Counted from the first letter of the stretch, positions 21,592 through 33,196 are shown. The stretch is 64,000 bases of DNA from Buchnera aphidicola (Cinara pseudotaxifoliae) (GCF_900128595.1 NZ_LT635893.1:372001-436000), one strand, 5' to 3'. Numbers and translations are program-made. The notes: a model not told the origin generated them from the sequence alone.

Positions 21592-22002
21592 TTAGAATAC
21601 CGTTTTATAAACAAAAATAGTTTTAATAGGTAGCTTGGATGAGGCTAGTTTAAACGCGGAGCGTGATTCTTGCTCGGAAATACCCTCGATTTCATATAAT
21701 ATTTTTCCAGGTTGAACTAAAGCAACCCAGTATTCTACGTTTCCTTTACCTTTTCCCATACGTACTTCTAAAGGTTTTTGCGTAATAGGTTTATCGGGAA
21801 ATACACGAATCCACATTTTTCCTTGACGTTTAACCGATCTAGTAATTGTTTTACGAGCTGATTCAATTTGTCTAGCTGTCAATCTACCCCTGTTAACAGC
21901 TTTTAAACCGTATGTTCCAAAACTTATTTTATTATCAACAGAAAAACCTCTATTTTTTCCTTTATGCATTTTACGAAACTTAGTACGTTTTGGTTGTAAC
22001 AT
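21592..22002 (-). CDS. rplP: 50S ribosomal protein L16
   Basis: A 136-residue L16, E. coli length, beginning [19 protein letters not shown]. It positions A-site tRNA near the peptidyl transferase centre. The start at 22002 has GGAG six bases upstream; another ATG six bases earlier would overlap that site. [16 protein letters not shown] is the family signature. Confidence 0.97.
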   Translation of the reverse strand: MLQPKRTKFRKMHKGKNRGFSVDNKISFGTYGLKAVNRGRLTARQIESARKTITRSVKRQGKMWIRVFPDKPITQKPLEVRMGKGKGNVEYWVALVQPGKILYEIEGISEQESRSAFKLASSKLPIKTIFVYKTVF

Positions 22003-22020
22003 ACACACATCTCCGTAATT

Positions 22021-22725
22021 TTATCTACGATTTTTTCGAGAAAATTTTTTCATAGAACCAAATTTTTTTTTATCTTGTTGTTTTTCTAAAACCATTCCAC
22101 CTAATATTTCTCCCTTAAAAATCCATACTTTAACACCAATAATTCCATATGTAGTATGTGCTTCTGATACACTATATTCAATATTAGCTCTTAAAGTATG
22201 TAAAGGAACTCGACCCTCCCTATACCATTCCCTTCGTGCAATTTCTACTCCACCCAAACGTCCGCTTACTTCAATTTTTATACCTTTTGCACCTTGACGA
22301 ATAGCATTTTGTACAGAACGTTTCATAGCTCTGCGAAACATTATTCTTCTTTCTAACTGAGAAGCAATGTTATCAGCTACTAATTTAGCATCTAATTCTG
22401 GGTTTCGAATTTCAGAAATATTAATTTGAGTCGGAACACATGTTAACTTAGAGATTTGAACCCGTAATTTTTCAACATCTTCACCTTTTTTACCAATCAC
22501 AATACCAGGCCTAGCTGTATAAATAGTTAATTTAATACTTTTTGACAAACGTTCAATAATTATTTTTGAAATAGAAGCAGTAGCCAATTTCTTCATTATA
22601 AATCTACGTACTTGAAAATCACTATCTATATAATTTGAAAATTCTTTTTTACTAGCAAACCAAACAGAATTCCATGATTTAATAATACCTAATCGCATAC
22701 CATTAGGATGTACTTTTTGACCCAT
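22021..22725 (-). CDS. rpsC: 30S ribosomal protein S3
   Basis: A 234-residue S3 with a KH domain ([18 protein letters not shown], about residues 58-75) and the C-terminal S3 domain ([22 protein letters not shown]). It lines the mRNA entry tunnel and has helicase activity with S4. The start at 22725 gives [14 protein letters not shown] as in E. coli and shares a base with the rplV stop (TAATG), with GGAGG just upstream. Confidence 0.97.
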   Translation of the reverse strand: MGQKVHPNGMRLGIIKSWNSVWFASKKEFSNYIDSDFQVRRFIMKKLATASISKIIIERLSKSIKLTIYTARPGIVIGKKGEDVEKLRVQISKLTCVPTQINISEIRNPELDAKLVADNIASQLERRIMFRRAMKRSVQNAIRQGAKGIKIEVSGRLGGVEIARREWYREGRVPLHTLRANIEYSVSEAHTTYGIIGVKVWIFKGEILGGMVLEKQQDKKKFGSMKKFSRKNRR

Positions 22726-23075
22726 TATAATCCTCCACAATGTTTTATATCCGATAAAACAATTGTTGCATGACTTGTTCTTTTTAAAATTCTATCCGCT
22801 CTACCTTTTGCTCTAGGCATCATACGTTTCATACTACTTCCTCCGTTAACAAAAATCTGTGAAATAATTAATATTTTTAAATCAACTCCATAATTATGCT
22901 CAGCATTAGCCAAAGCTGATTGCAATAATTTTTTCATTAAAAGTGCTGATTTTTTATTCACACTAGATAGAATGCGTAATGCTAACAATGCTTTTTTACC
23001 GCGAATAATATTAGCTATTAAACGAATTTTTTGAGCAGAGGAACGAATTTGATTATATTTCGCTGATATATTCAT
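22725..23075 (-). CDS. rplV: 50S ribosomal protein L22
   Basis: A 116-residue L22, whose beta hairpin lines the exit tunnel: [23 protein letters not shown]. It is six residues longer than E. coli. The extra C-terminal HCGGL is translated from the ribosome-binding site of rpsC, and the stop overlaps the rpsC ATG by one base. Confidence 0.96.
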   Translation of the reverse strand: MNISAKYNQIRSSAQKIRLIANIIRGKKALLALRILSSVNKKSALLMKKLLQSALANAEHNYGVDLKILIISQIFVNGGSSMKRMMPRAKGRADRILKRTSHATIVLSDIKHCGGL

Positions 23076-23087
23076 TTTTTTTATAGT

Positions 23088-23372
23088 TTATTTTAAGGTT
23101 TTTTTAATTTTTTTATCTGCAACATGTCCTCGATACGTTCTTGTCATAGAAAATTCTCCTAACTTATGACCAACCATTTCTTCTGTAATAAATACTGGAA
23201 TATGTTGACGACCATTATGCACAGATATAGTTAAACCAATCATATTAGGAAAAATAGTAGAACGTCTAGACCATGTACGAACTGGATTTTTTTTTTCTTC
23301 TCTTAATGTCTTCTGAATTTTTTTTAATAAATGACCATCAATAAAAGGACCTTTTCGGAGAGAGCGAGGCAT
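23088..23372 (-). CDS. rpsS: 30S ribosomal protein S19
   Basis: A 94-residue S19 of the 30S head: [19 protein letters not shown] and the C-terminal [20 protein letters not shown]. The ATG at 23372 matches the E. coli start; an in-frame TTG six bases earlier was rejected. S10 operon, between rplB and rplV. Confidence 0.97.
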   Translation of the reverse strand: MPRSLRKGPFIDGHLLKKIQKTLREEKKNPVRTWSRRSTIFPNMIGLTISVHNGRQHIPVFITEEMVGHKLGEFSMTRTYRGHVADKKIKKTLK

Positions 23373-23390
23373 ATGCAATATATCCTATAG

Positions 23391-24212
23391 TTATTTTTTT
23401 CTATGACGAACAATAAACGATTCAGTTCGTTTATTTTTACGAGTTTTTTTACCTTTTGTATTTACACCCCAAGGACTAACTGGATGTTTACCAAAATTCC
23501 TTCCTTCACCACCACCATGCGGGTGATCAATAGGATTCATAGCTGTACCACGTACTGTCGGTCGAATACCTCGACGACGAGTAGCTCCTGCTTTACCTAA
23601 CATACGTAGCATATGTTCTGAATTGCCTACTTCACCTATTGTAGCTCGACATTCTATATGAATTTTCCTTAACTCTCCCGAACGCAAACGAACAACAGAA
23701 TATGTGTCTTCTTTAGAAATTAATTGTACATAACTACCAGCAGATCTTGCTATTTGTCCTCCCTTACCAATTTTTATTTCAACATTATGTAACACTGTTC
23801 CTACAGGAATATTTTTAATAGGTAAAGCATTTCCAATTTTAATTGATACAGAAGAACCTGATTCAATAACATCACCTATTTTAATACCTTTTGGTTCTAA
23901 GATATAATACCTACTACCGTCCTGATATAGTATAAGAACAATATTAGATGATCTATTAGGATCATATTCAATTCTTTGTACAACTGCTTTGATATTATCC
24001 TTACATCGTTTAAAATCAATACAACGATATAATTTTTTATGTCCTCCACCGATATGTCGAGTAGTAATACGACCGTAATTATTTCTTCCGCCAGTTTTAA
24101 CTTTATTTTGCAATAAAGGTGAATAAGGTTTTCCTTTGTACAAACCAGGATGAGTTACTTTAATTACATGACGTCTACCAGGAGATGTAGGTTTACATTT
24201 TATAATTGTCAC
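23391..24212 (-). CDS. rplB: 50S ribosomal protein L2
   Basis: A 273-residue L2, full length. It supports the peptidyl transferase centre and subunit association. Signature [19 protein letters not shown] contains the conserved histidine near residue 229. The N-terminal [19 protein letters not shown] matches the family. The protein is one of the least changed in the window. Confidence 0.98.
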   Translation of the reverse strand: MTIIKCKPTSPGRRHVIKVTHPGLYKGKPYSPLLQNKVKTGGRNNYGRITTRHIGGGHKKLYRCIDFKRCKDNIKAVVQRIEYDPNRSSNIVLILYQDGSRYYILEPKGIKIGDVIESGSSVSIKIGNALPIKNIPVGTVLHNVEIKIGKGGQIARSAGSYVQLISKEDTYSVVRLRSGELRKIHIECRATIGEVGNSEHMLRMLGKAGATRRRGIRPTVRGTAMNPIDHPHGGGEGRNFGKHPVSPWGVNTKGKKTRKNKRTESFIVRHRKK

Positions 24213-24230
24213 ATAAACTCCTTATCGTAT

Positions 24231-24533
24231 TTATTTAGAATGCCCTAAAAATTCTAAGTTTTGACCTGACTGTAAAATTACATACGCTTTTTTCCAATCC
24301 ATACGCTTACATACTTTATTTTTTTGACGTTTTCTCTTTCCTTTGATAATTAAAGTATTTATTTTATATACTCGAACCTGAAAAATTTTTTCAATCGCTA
24401 ATTTAATTTCTAGTTTAGTAACATATTTTCCTACTTTAACTACTACAGTATTATACTGTTGCATAGAATTAGATGTTTTTTCAGAAACATGTGGAGACGA
24501 TAATACTTTTAATAACTTTTCTGTAAGAATCAT
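24231..24533 (-). CDS. rplW: 50S ribosomal protein L23
   Basis: A 100-residue L23, E. coli length. It forms the exit-tunnel docking site for trigger factor and SRP. Motifs: [18 protein letters not shown] and [20 protein letters not shown]. The ATG overlaps the rplD stop by four bases. Confidence 0.97.
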   Translation of the reverse strand: MILTEKLLKVLSSPHVSEKTSNSMQQYNTVVVKVGKYVTKLEIKLAIEKIFQVRVYKINTLIIKGKRKRQKNKVCKRMDWKKAYVILQSGQNLEFLGHSK

Positions 24534-25135
24534 TGAAACATAGCCTCAATTTTTTTAATTGCTGATATTGTAACTAATACGGTATCGTATGATATTAAAC
24601 TAACAGGATTAATAGCATTAACACTTAAAACGCATACACAATATAAATTTCTAGAAGCATAGAATAAATTTTGACTTACAGGATCTGTAATAATCAAAAC
24701 ACGTTTTAAATTCATTAATTGTAACTTTTTAAACAACATTTTTGTTTTAGGAGATTTCAAAAAAAAATCTGCAAATAAAAATAAACGATTTTGTCTAATT
24801 AATTCTGAAAAAATACTTTTCAGAGCACCTTGATACATCTTTTTATTTATTTTTAAAATATATTTTTTAGATTTAGCTGCAAAGGTTACACCACCTGATC
24901 TCCAAATAGGACTTCTCAAAGATCCTGCTCGCGCTTTACCAGTACCTTTTTGTCTCCATGGTTTTTTCCCTGAACCAGATACTTCTGAACGACTTTTTTG
25001 AGCCTTACTACCTTGTCTTTTTCGAGCTAGATAAGTAACTATAGTCTGATGAATTAACGGTTCGTTAAACGACACATTAAAAACCTTCTCAGATAATATA
25101 TATGTTTCATTAGTATCCTGTAATATTAATTCCAT
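24530..25135 (-). CDS. rplD: 50S ribosomal protein L4
   Basis: A 201-residue L4 with the long loop [20 protein letters not shown] and [17 protein letters not shown] that reaches the exit tunnel. In E. coli L4 also represses the S10 operon by acting on the leader before rpsJ. Overlaps rplW by four bases. Confidence 0.97.
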   Translation of the reverse strand: MELILQDTNETYILSEKVFNVSFNEPLIHQTIVTYLARKRQGSKAQKSRSEVSGSGKKPWRQKGTGKARAGSLRSPIWRSGGVTFAAKSKKYILKINKKMYQGALKSIFSELIRQNRLFLFADFFLKSPKTKMLFKKLQLMNLKRVLIITDPVSQNLFYASRNLYCVCVLSVNAINPVSLISYDTVLVTISAIKKIEAMFQ

Positions 25136-25148
25136 ATTTCATACTCCT

Positions 25149-25781
25149 TTATTTTTCTTTAACAGAAGGTTTTAATATTATGTCGCTTCCAACATAACCA
25201 GGAATAGATCCTTTAATCAATATTATTTTTTTAATATCATCTATCTCTATAACTTGCAAATTTTGCATGGTAACACGCGTGTTACCTAAATGACCCGACA
25301 TTTTTTTACCTTTAAAAACATGCCCAGGTGTTTGATTTTGACCAATCGAACCTGGAACACGATGAGATAAAGAATTTCCATGAGTAGCATCTTGCATCCT
25401 AAAATTCCACCGTTTAACTGTACCAGAAAAACCTTTTCCCTTTGAAAAACCAGTTACATCTACCTTTTTAACATTACTAAATGAATTAACAGTTATTCTC
25501 TGACCACACTTAAATTGTAATGATTTTTTACATCTAAATTCCCATAAACCTCTACCTACAGGAGCAAGGTGTTTTAAAAAATGACCTTTTTCTGGTTTTA
25601 AAATACTAATTTTTTTTTTTATTCCTGTAGTTACTTGAATAGATTCATAATTATCTGTTTTAAATGATTTAATCTGTACAACAAAGTTGTCAAGAACTTC
25701 TACAATAGTCACGGGAATAGATAAACTATCTTCTGTAAAAATACGCGTAATTCCTAATTTTTTTCCTACTAAACCTATCAT
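25149..25781 (-). CDS. rplC: 50S ribosomal protein L3
   Basis: A 210-residue L3, assembly initiator of 50[20 protein letters not shown] at the start and the signature [16 protein letters not shown] near residue 125. The glutamine methylated by PrmB in E. coli lies in the [16 protein letters not shown] segment, which is present. Start 25781 is preferred to an in-frame TTG six bases upstream. Confidence 0.97.
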   Translation of the reverse strand: MIGLVGKKLGITRIFTEDSLSIPVTIVEVLDNFVVQIKSFKTDNYESIQVTTGIKKKISILKPEKGHFLKHLAPVGRGLWEFRCKKSLQFKCGQRITVNSFSNVKKVDVTGFSKGKGFSGTVKRWNFRMQDATHGNSLSHRVPGSIGQNQTPGHVFKGKKMSGHLGNTRVTMQNLQVIEIDDIKKIILIKGSIPGYVGSDIILKPSVKEK

Positions 25782-25833
25782 TTCCAACTTACCTTTTATT
25801 AATTAATAAATAACATTTAATAGTAAATTACTC

Positions 25834-26145
25834 CTAATCTAAACTAATTTGTACATCTACTCCCGCAGCCAGATCTAATCGCATTAAAGCATCTACAGTT
25901 TTTTCAGTTGGTTGTATAATATCAATTAATCGTTTATGAGTTCTAATTTCATATTGATCACGAGCATCTTTATTAACATGTGGTGATATCAAAATAGTAA
26001 ATCGTTCCTTTTTTGTAGGTAAAGGAATCGGACCTAAAACTTTAGCTCCTGTACGTTTTGCTGTATCTACAATTTCTATAGTAGATTGATCAATTAAACG
26101 ATAATCAAAAGCCTTTAAACGAATACGAATTCTTTGATTCTGCAT
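25834..26145 (-). CDS. rpsJ: 30S ribosomal protein S10
   Basis: A 103-residue S10 (NusE), also a partner of NusB in antitermination: [20 protein letters not shown] and the signature [21 protein letters not shown]. First gene of the S10 operon, with AAGGAG ten bases before the ATG. Promoter and leader lie in the 26146-26317 interval. Confidence 0.97.
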   Translation of the reverse strand: MQNQRIRIRLKAFDYRLIDQSTIEIVDTAKRTGAKVLGPIPLPTKKERFTILISPHVNKDARDQYEIRTHKRLIDIIQPTEKTVDALMRLDLAAGVDVQISLD

Positions 26146-26219
26146 AAATACAGAACTCCTTATTTAAATAAAACTTATTTCTATAAACTTCACTTAAAAA
26201 AATAATACATTTATAAATA

Positions 26220-26247
26220 AATATAATTCATAGAAACAACAGATCAA
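26220..26247 (-). promoter_or_regulatory. Candidate sigma70 promoter of the S10 operon
   Basis: On the minus strand TTGATC (-35) and TATATT (-10) are separated by 16 bases. Transcription would start about 70 bases before rpsJ, giving a leader too short for the full L4-responsive leader of E. coli. No other minus-strand candidate as good was seen in the gap. Confidence 0.45.
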
Positions 26248-26317
26248 AAAAAATTTGACACACCATATAAAATTTTTAACAGTTATTAAAATTAAATTTT
26301 TATTTATATTTTTAATA

Positions 26318-26351
26318 TGTCAAGAAAAGAGATGAAGCTCTATTCTTGACA
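26318..26351 (-). terminator. Terminator hairpin after tuf (end of str operon)
   Basis: TGTCAAGAA pairs perfectly with TTCTTGACA; after one A-A mismatch, AGAG pairs with CTCT around a six-base loop. It lies 42 bases after the tuf stop on the minus strand and is followed by AT-rich sequence with short U tracts. Confidence 0.7.
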
Positions 26352-26392
26352 AAACATAAAAATATTGATATATAATAAAATTTATATTAATA

Positions 26393-27577
26393 TTATGCAA
26401 TAACTTTTATAACTACACCTGCTCCAACTGTTCTACCTCCTTCTCGAATTGCAAAGCGTAATCCTTCAGACATAGCAATAGGATGTATCAAAGTTACTAT
26501 CATTTTTATATTATCACCCGGCATAACCATTTCTACGTTTTCGGGTAATTCAATTGATCCTGTAACATCCGTAGTACGAAAATAAAATTGAGGACGATAT
26601 CCTTTAAAAAAAGGAGTATGTCTTCCGCCTTCTTCTTTAGATAATACATAGACTTCAGATTCAAATTTTAAATGAGGATGAATAGTGCCTGGTTTAGATA
26701 ACACTTGTCCGCGTTCAATATCATCACGTTTTGTTCCTCTTAATAAAATACCAACATTTTCTCCAGCCCGACCTTCATCTAATAATTTTCGAAACATTTC
26801 TACTCCGGTACATATTGTTTTAACTGTAGGTTTAATTCCTACAATTTCAATTTCTTCACCGACTTTTACGATACCTCGCTCAATACGTCCGGTTACCACT
26901 GTGCCTCTACCTGAAATAGAAAATACATCTTCTATTGGTAATAAAAAAGGAGCGTCAATTGCTCTAATTGGAACAGGAATATATGTATCTAAATAATTAG
27001 ATAATTCAATAATTTTATCTTCCCAAATTTTATCACCTTCTAAAGCCTTTAAAGCCGATCCTCTGACAATTGGAATATCATCACCAGGAAAATCATATTG
27101 CGTTAATAAATCACGCACTTCCATTTCTACTAATTCTAATAATTCTTCATCATCTACCATATCACATTTATTTAAAAAAACGATAATATGTGGAACGCCT
27201 ACTTGTCTGCCTAATAAAATATGTTCACGAGTTTGCGGCATAGGTCCATCAGTAGCAGCTACCACTAGAATTGCACCATCCATTTGAGCAGCTCCAGTAA
27301 TCATATTTTTTATATAATCTGCATGTCCAGGACAATCTACGTGAGCATAATGACGAAGTTCTGTATCATATTCAACATGTGAGGTATTAATAGTAATTCC
27401 TCTAGCTTTCTCTTCTGGAGCATTGTCAATTTGCTCAAAAGCACAAGCAGTACCGCCAAATCGTTTAGATAAAACAGTTGTAATTGCTGCTGTTAAAGTA
27501 GTTTTTCCATGATCTACATGCCCAATAGTTCCTACATTAATATGTGGTTTAGAGCGATTAAATTTTTCTTTTGACAT
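26393..27577 (-). CDS. tuf: Elongation factor Tu
   Basis: A 394-residue EF-Tu, full length. It brings aminoacyl-tRNA to the ribosome as a GTP complex. G1 GHVDHGKTT (about residues 19-27), G3 DCPGH and G4 NKCD are intact, as is the effector region [15 protein letters not shown]. Domains II and III follow to the end AGVVIKVIA. Last gene of rpsL-rpsG-fusA-tuf. Only one tuf copy is in this window. Confidence 0.98.
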   Translation of the reverse strand: MSKEKFNRSKPHINVGTIGHVDHGKTTLTAAITTVLSKRFGGTACAFEQIDNAPEEKARGITINTSHVEYDTELRHYAHVDCPGHADYIKNMITGAAQMDGAILVVAATDGPMPQTREHILLGRQVGVPHIIVFLNKCDMVDDEELLELVEMEVRDLLTQYDFPGDDIPIVRGSALKALEGDKIWEDKIIELSNYLDTYIPVPIRAIDAPFLLPIEDVFSISGRGTVVTGRIERGIVKVGEEIEIVGIKPTVKTICTGVEMFRKLLDEGRAGENVGILLRGTKRDDIERGQVLSKPGTIHPHLKFESEVYVLSKEEGGRHTPFFKGYRPQFYFRTTDVTGSIELPENVEMVMPGDNIKMIVTLIHPIAMSEGLRFAIREGGRTVGAGVVIKVIA

Positions 27578-27655
27578 TGTTTATTCCTGTAGTTATTTGA
27601 TGTATTTTTTTAACATAATAAATCAAAATCATTATATTTTTTATAAACACTAAAA

Positions 27656-29764
27656 TTATCGATTAGAGATGATATCTTCACATATTATTTTTGGCGCTTC
27701 AGTATATCTTATAAATTCCATAGAATATGATGCTCTACCTTGCGTTTGAGAACGCAAATCAGTTGCATATCCAAACATTTCAGATAAAGGAATATACGCT
27801 TTAATGTTTTTTCCTCCTAAAGAATCATCAGTCATTCCTTCAATGATACCTCGACGTCGATTAATATCTCCAATTACATCCCCCATATAATCTCCAGGGG
27901 TTTCTACTTCTACTTGCATAATAGGTTCTAACAAAATCGGTTGTGCTTGTTTAAACGCTGATTTAAAAGCATAAGAAGCAGCTAACTTAAAAGCTAATTC
28001 TGAAGAATCTACATCATGAAAAGAACCATCATGCAAACGAACACCAACACCAACTACCGGATACCCTGCTAAAGGACCAGATTTTAACTGTTCTTGAATA
28101 CCTTTATCAATAGAAGAAATATACTCTCCAGGAATTACACCACCTTTAATGTCATTAATAAAAGAGTATCCAGAACTATCAGTAGTTTTTAAAGGAAAAA
28201 TATCGATTACAACATGTCCATACTGACCGCGACCACCAGACTGTTTAATATGTTTACCTTCTACATTCACAACTTTAGTTAAAATAGTTTCACGATAAGC
28301 AACTTGTGGTTTTCCGACATTTGCATCTACATTAAATTCACGCTTCATACGATCAATTATTATTTCTAAGTGTAATTCTCCCATACCTGCAACAATAGTT
28401 TGATTAGATTCATAATCTGTCCATACCTTAAAAGAAGGATCTTCCTTAGCTAGTCTATTCAAAGCCAATCCCATTTTTTCTTGATCAACTTTAGTTTTAG
28501 GTTCTACAGCAATTGAAATTACTGGTTCCGGAAAATCCATTTTTTCTAATATAACTGGATGCTTTACATCACATAACGTATCGCCTGTAGTAACATTCTT
28601 CAAACCAATAGCTGCAGCAATATCACCAGAATAGACTTCTTTAATTTCTTCACGTTTATTAGCATGCATTTGTACTATTCGACCAAATCTTTCAGTATGA
28701 TTTTTTACAGAATTTAAAACTACATCACCTGATCGAACAATACCAGAATAAACACGAAAAAAAGTCAAATTTCCCACAAAAGAATCAGAAGCAATTTTAA
28801 AAGCAAGAGCAGAAAAAGGTTGTTTATCATTTAATTTGCAATCAAAAGAAGATGTATTCTTATCATGCACAAAATTTTTCATATTATGAATATCAGCTGG
28901 TGATGGTAAATATTCAATAATTGCATCTAATAAAGCCTGTACACCTTTATTTTTAAATGCTGAACCACATGTTATTAAAGTAATTTCATTATTTAAAGCT
29001 CTATTCCTTAATCCTAATTTAATATCATTTTCACTCAATTCTTCAGTCTGTAAATATTTTTCCATTAATTGATCATTTGCTTCAGCAGCAATTTCAACTA
29101 AATTCATATGCCATTTTTTTGAAATAGATAATAATTCTTTTGGAATCTCATAATATTTAAAAGTTACACCTTGATCTTTCTCAAACCATTGAATAGCTTT
29201 CATTTTTATTAAATCAACTACACCTTTAAAATTTTCTTCTGAACCAATAGCTAACTGAATAGGTACTGCTACAGTATGTAGCCGAGTATGAATTTGATCT
29301 ACTACTTTAAAAAAATCAGCACCTACTCGATCCATTTTATTTATAAAGGCGATCCGAGGAACTTTGTATTTATTTGCTTGTCTCCATACAGTTTCTGATT
29401 GTGGTTGTACCCCTCCTACCGCACAATAAATCATTACTACTCCATCTAATATTCTCATAGATCGTTCTACTTCAATTGTAAAATCAACATGACCTGGAGT
29501 GTCAATAATATTTATTCTATGCGATAAAAATTGTTTAGCCATACCTGACCAAAAAGTAGTAGTTGCAGCAGAGGTAATTGTAATACCGCGTTCTTGTTCT
29601 TGAGCCATCCAATCCATTGTAGCTGCACCATCATGTACTTCACCGATTTTATGATTAATTCCGGTATAAAATAATATACGTTCTGTTGTAGTGGTTTTAC
29701 CTGCATCAATATGTGCACTAATACCAATATTCCGATATTGATTAATCGGTGTTGTACGCGCCAT
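27656..29764 (-). CDS. fusA: Elongation factor G
   Basis: A 702-residue EF-G, the translocase GTPase. G1 AHIDAGKTT at about residues 17-25, effector [12 protein letters not shown]3 DTPGH and G4 NKMDR are intact. Domain IV tip region GGRGQYGHV and C-terminal domain V are present. Full length compared with 704 in E. coli. It follows rpsG by 80 bases in the str operon. Confidence 0.98.
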   Translation of the reverse strand: MARTTPINQYRNIGISAHIDAGKTTTTERILFYTGINHKIGEVHDGAATMDWMAQEQERGITITSAATTTFWSGMAKQFLSHRINIIDTPGHVDFTIEVERSMRILDGVVMIYCAVGGVQPQSETVWRQANKYKVPRIAFINKMDRVGADFFKVVDQIHTRLHTVAVPIQLAIGSEENFKGVVDLIKMKAIQWFEKDQGVTFKYYEIPKELLSISKKWHMNLVEIAAEANDQLMEKYLQTEELSENDIKLGLRNRALNNEITLITCGSAFKNKGVQALLDAIIEYLPSPADIHNMKNFVHDKNTSSFDCKLNDKQPFSALAFKIASDSFVGNLTFFRVYSGIVRSGDVVLNSVKNHTERFGRIVQMHANKREEIKEVYSGDIAAAIGLKNVTTGDTLCDVKHPVILEKMDFPEPVISIAVEPKTKVDQEKMGLALNRLAKEDPSFKVWTDYESNQTIVAGMGELHLEIIIDRMKREFNVDANVGKPQVAYRETILTKVVNVEGKHIKQSGGRGQYGHVVIDIFPLKTTDSSGYSFINDIKGGVIPGEYISSIDKGIQEQLKSGPLAGYPVVGVGVRLHDGSFHDVDSSELAFKLAASYAFKSAFKQAQPILLEPIMQVEVETPGDYMGDVIGDINRRRGIIEGMTDDSLGGKNIKAYIPLSEMFGYATDLRSQTQGRASYSMEFIRYTEAPKIICEDIISNR

Positions 29765-29844
29765 AAAAATCCTCTTGTAAATCTGTTTTTTATAAAAATA
29801 TAAAATATATCGTTAATTAATATAATTTTTTGATATAGACATAT

Positions 29845-30315
29845 TTACCAACGATAGTGAGCGAAGGCTTTATTTGCTTCCGCCATCTTATGAACTTCTT
29901 CACGTTTTCGAACAGCTGAACCTTTATTTCCTATAGCATCTAATAACTCATTAGTCAATCGAATCGACATAGATTTATCTGTGCGTTTACGAGCCGCAGC
30001 TACAATCCATCGCATAGCTAAAGCATTTTTTCTTGTTGGTCGAACTTCGACTGGAACTTGATACGTCGACCCTCCTACACGACGAGATTTTACTTCTACT
30101 GATGGTTTAACATTATCTAAAGCTAAAATAAAAATGCCTAACTCCTCCTTTTTTATTTTTTTAGATGCAGCCGATAAAGCAGAATAAACAATATTTTCTG
30201 CAATAGATTTTTTACCATCAATCATTAATATATTAATAAATTTAGCTAATAAATCTGAAGAAAATTTTGGATCAGGTAAAATTTTACGTTGTCCTACTAT
30301 GCGACGGCGAGGCAT
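29845..30315 (-). CDS. rpsG: 30S ribosomal protein S7
   Basis: A 156-residue S7, nucleating 30S head assembly: [31 protein letters not shown] and [16 protein letters not shown]7 represses the str operon in E. coli by binding the rpsL-rpsG spacer; here that spacer is only 21 bases, so the E. coli binding structure cannot be present in full. Confidence 0.97.
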   Translation of the reverse strand: MPRRRIVGQRKILPDPKFSSDLLAKFINILMIDGKKSIAENIVYSALSAASKKIKKEELGIFILALDNVKPSVEVKSRRVGGSTYQVPVEVRPTRKNALAMRWIVAAARKRTDKSMSIRLTNELLDAIGNKGSAVRKREEVHKMAEANKAFAHYRW

Positions 30316-30336
30316 TTTAATACTCCTTAATAATAT

Positions 30337-30711
30337 TTATACTTTTAACTTTTTAACACCATATTTAGATCGACTTTTTTTTCTATCTTTAACACCAGAG
30401 CAGTCTAAAGAACCCCTTACCACGTGATACCGAACACCGGGTAGATCTTTTACTCGACCACCCCTAATTAAAATTACTGAATGTTCTTGTAGATTATGTC
30501 CTTCACCTCCAATATATGCTGTAACTTCATAACCATTTGTTAATCTAACACGACATACTTTTCGTAATGCGGAATTAGGTTTTTTTGGAGTTGTTGTATA
30601 TACTCGTGTGCATACACCTCTTCTTTGAGGACATCCAGATAAAGCAGGAACATTAGTTTTAATTATTTTCCGAATTCTAGGAGCGCGAACCAATTGATTA
30701 ATTGTAGACAT
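30337..30711 (-). CDS. rpsL: 30S ribosomal protein S12
   Basis: A 124-residue S12, at the decoding centre. Motifs: [32 protein letters not shown] (contains the lysine associated with streptomycin response in E. coli) and [20 protein letters not shown] lies eight bases before the ATG. First ribosomal gene of the str operon, 118 bases after tusB. Confidence 0.98.
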   Translation of the reverse strand: MSTINQLVRAPRIRKIIKTNVPALSGCPQRRGVCTRVYTTTPKKPNSALRKVCRVRLTNGYEVTAYIGGEGHNLQEHSVILIRGGRVKDLPGVRYHVVRGSLDCSGVKDRKKSRSKYGVKKLKV

Positions 30712-30829
30712 TTTGTATCTCCAAAATACTCTATTTTTAAAATTTAACAGCAGATATCTTTAACCGAAATAGCCAATAATTAGATTAAAGTTATAACATC
30801 CATTTATATATAATAGTTTATTAAAATAA

Positions 30830-31120
30830 TCACCAAGTCATATTAGAGGCGTGACTTTGTGTTAAACGAACAAAATTTTTGTAGTTTAATACATTTAAAT
30901 TATTTGTTTTACTTATTTTTAATAATCCTCTAGCAGACAAATCATTTTCTAAAAAGTAAATTAAATTAAAATTTTTATATATTTTTTTAAAATAAGAATC
31001 ATTAATCACGCTTAATATTACACCATCTTGAATACAAATTAAATCATCAAAAATCGAGCTAAACGACAATAAAGAAGATACAGATATTCGATATGGAGAA
31101 TTTAGTAAAATATGTAACAT
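30830..31120 (-). CDS. tusB: Sulfurtransferase complex subunit TusB
   Basis: A 96-residue DsrH-family subunit of the TusBCD relay that passes sulfur from TusA via TusE to MnmA for 2-thiouridine at the tRNA wobble base. It starts MLHILLNSPYRI and ends FVRLTQSHASNMTW, both matching E. coli TusB in register. It follows tusC by 12 bases. tusA, tusE and mnmA must lie outside the window. Confidence 0.92.
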   Translation of the reverse strand: MLHILLNSPYRISVSSLLSFSSIFDDLICIQDGVILSVINDSYFKKIYKNFNLIYFLENDLSARGLLKISKTNNLNVLNYKNFVRLTQSHASNMTW

Positions 31121-31132
31121 ATCATGTAATAA

Positions 31133-31492
31133 TCACCATTTTAAAACAAAATCAAATTGATCTATTTTATTCTTAATACAAGATTTATTTAAAAATTCTA
31201 CTGGTAATAAAAAATCGTTATTTTTTTTAAAACCACGCTGATAAGCTGATCTTTTGCAAAAAAAAAATTTTTTTATTCCATACAACAACAAAACTTTAAA
31301 CGAAAGAGAATAATTATGCAATTTAACTAATTCTGGTTTTTGACATAATTTTAATTGAAATATACCATCATCAATAAAAAAAAGAGCAATTTTATTACAG
31401 GTTAATGAACAAGAAATAATAAAATCAAGTCCTTCTCTACCTAGATAGTCTCCGTACGGAGCATTAGAAAAAATAAAAGCCATTGATTTCAT
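31133..31492 (-). CDS. tusC: Sulfurtransferase complex subunit TusC
   Basis: A 119-residue DsrF-family subunit, E. coli length: MKSMAFIFSNAPYG, GREGLDFIISCSL, ALFFIDDGIFQL and the end FDFVLKW. The open frame extends 45 bases upstream into tusD; the ATG at 31492 aligns with E. coli MKRIAFVFSTAPHG. Middle gene of tusD-tusC-tusB. Confidence 0.92.
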   Translation of the reverse strand: MKSMAFIFSNAPYGDYLGREGLDFIISCSLTCNKIALFFIDDGIFQLKLCQKPELVKLHNYSLSFKVLLLYGIKKFFFCKRSAYQRGFKKNNDFLLPVEFLNKSCIKNKIDQFDFVLKW

Positions 31493-31514
31493 AAAAAATA
31501 AACATATTTTTAAA

Positions 31515-31901
31515 TTAGAATTGTACAATGCGATCACAGGTATGTATTGAATACGATAATTCCGTCAACGTCATACACCTAAAAAAAGAAGAAAAAATTT
31601 TTTGATGTTTTTTAATCTTTTTAGAAGATTCATTTGATAAAATCCCTCTCCTGTAAGCCGAGCCAGGACAAATACATAACCGAATGTTATAATTTTTTTT
31701 TAAACTAATCCATCCATTCAAAACATTAAATTCATTATCTGGAAGATTAATCATACAATTAGCATTGTATACTCCAGAAGCATAAAAAAAAATTTTACTA
31801 ATATTAAAATTCAGCTTGAGAACAGATTTTGAAAATAAAAAAGCAGTTATAGCATTTTGAGTACCATAAGGAGGACCGGTAACAATTATCATGTAATTCA
31901 T
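31515..31901 (-). CDS. tusD: Sulfurtransferase complex subunit TusD
   Basis: A 128-residue DsrE-family subunit with the same length as E. coli: IIVTGPPYGTQNAITAF, FFYASGVYNANC and HTCDRIVQF. The catalytic cysteine region (E. coli Cys78 in NICVAA) corresponds to RLCICPGSAYRRG, where a cysteine is retained. First gene of the tus-str cluster. Confidence 0.92.
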   Translation of the reverse strand: MNYMIIVTGPPYGTQNAITAFLFSKSVLKLNFNISKIFFYASGVYNANCMINLPDNEFNVLNGWISLKKNYNIRLCICPGSAYRRGILSNESSKKIKKHQKIFSSFFRCMTLTELSYSIHTCDRIVQF

Positions 31902-32161
31902 ATCATGACCATATCATAACTATACCAATAAACTTTTTCTTTATTTGTGATCAATGTAAATTACATTGTTAACATACAAATATCATCAAGAAAAAACTAA
32001 TAAAATTTTTAATATTTGATAATAATAATTATTATATAAACATTTAATAATACCGTTGAAATTACTTAATTTATAGAACATATTAAAGTAGTAATAATAT
32101 TATTATACGTTAAAAAAAATTAAATATTGTAATTATTTTATATAAAACTAAATATTTTACT

Positions 32162-33196
32162 TTATAAATTTAAAATCTGAAAAACATCATCCAGTTTGTT
32201 TATACTGTATTTTAAAGCATTTTTTTCACCATGAATTAAAACATCAATTAAATAATCTTCATCTTGTCTAAGTTTAAAATATATAGCTTGTATTTCAGAA
32301 ATTGTATCACATACAACATCGGATAATTTTTTTTTAAAAATAGAATATTGACAATTTTTAAATTCATCTTCAAGTATTGAAATTTTTTTGTTTGTCATAC
32401 AAGAAAAAATAGATAATAGGTTAGATACCCCTGGTTTATTTAAAATATCGTAACGAATACAAGAAGAAGAACAGTCAGAATCTGTTAACGAACGTTGTAA
32501 TTTTAAATATATAGAATGAATATTCTCTAGCAAAAATATCGTGTTATTAGTATTTTTATCCGATTTTGACATTTTTTTTGTTGGATCCTGCAAAGCCATT
32601 ATTTTATTACCTACAGGTAGGATTAAAATATCTGGAACAATAAAAATATTTCCATATATAGAATTAAAACGATGAGCAATTTTTTGAACTAATTCTAGAT
32701 GTTGTTTTTGATCTGAACCTACTAAAACATAATTGGTATGATATAGTAAAATATCTGCAGCCATTAAAACAGGATAGCAAAACAAAGATAGGTTAATGGG
32801 AGTATTTACTGTTAGTGATAATTTTTGTTTAAACTGTGTCATACGAGATAATTCACCAAAATAAACAAAATTACTTAATATCCAATATAATTGACTATGC
32901 GTATATACATGCGATTGTACAAAAATTGTACTCCTATTAGGATCTACACCACATGACAAATATAATGCTGCTATATCCAATATAGCAGTAGAAAAATTAT
33001 TTTTTATGCTGTTTTTATTACTTCCACTTCTCGAAAAAGTAGTTAAAGCATGTAAATCAGCAATACAAAAAAAACATTCGTATTTTTTTTGTATATCTTT
33101 CCAATTACACATAGTTCCGCAGTAATTACCTAAAGTAAGTAAACCTGTAGGTTGAATCCCTGTAAACATAATATCTTTTTTTTTGATATTTAACAT
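32162..33196 (-). CDS. trpS: Tryptophanyl-tRNA synthetase
   Basis: A 344-residue class I synthetase. The HIGH-equivalent TGLLTLGNY (about residues 16-24) and KKMSKSDKN (about 205-213) are intact, as is the tryptophan-binding region with YPVLMAADIL and VGSDQKQHLELVQ. E. coli has 334 residues; the extra residues are mostly N-terminal. In E. coli the order aroK-aroB-damX-dam-rpe-gph-trpS is on one strand; here damX, dam and gph are gone, leaving aroK-aroB-rpe-trpS. Confidence 0.96.
   Translation of the reverse strand: MLNIKKKDIMFTGIQPTGLLTLGNYCGTMCNWKDIQKKYECFFCIADLHALTTFSRSGSNKNSIKNNFSTAILDIAALYLSCGVDPNRSTIFVQSHVYTHSQLYWILSNFVYFGELSRMTQFKQKLSLTVNTPINLSLFCYPVLMAADILLYHTNYVLVGSDQKQHLELVQKIAHRFNSIYGNIFIVPDILILPVGNKIMALQDPTKKMSKSDKNTNNTIFLLENIHSIYLKLQRSLTDSDCSSSCIRYDILNKPGVSNLLSIFSCMTNKKISILEDEFKNCQYSIFKKKLSDVVCDTISEIQAIYFKLRQDEDYLIDVLIHGEKNALKYSINKLDDVFQILNL

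Noticed and set aside
26254..26259. A TTGACA hexamer on the plus strand near the S10 leader
   Set aside because: No suitable -10 follows at a workable distance and all genes downstream on that strand are absent for several kilobases.
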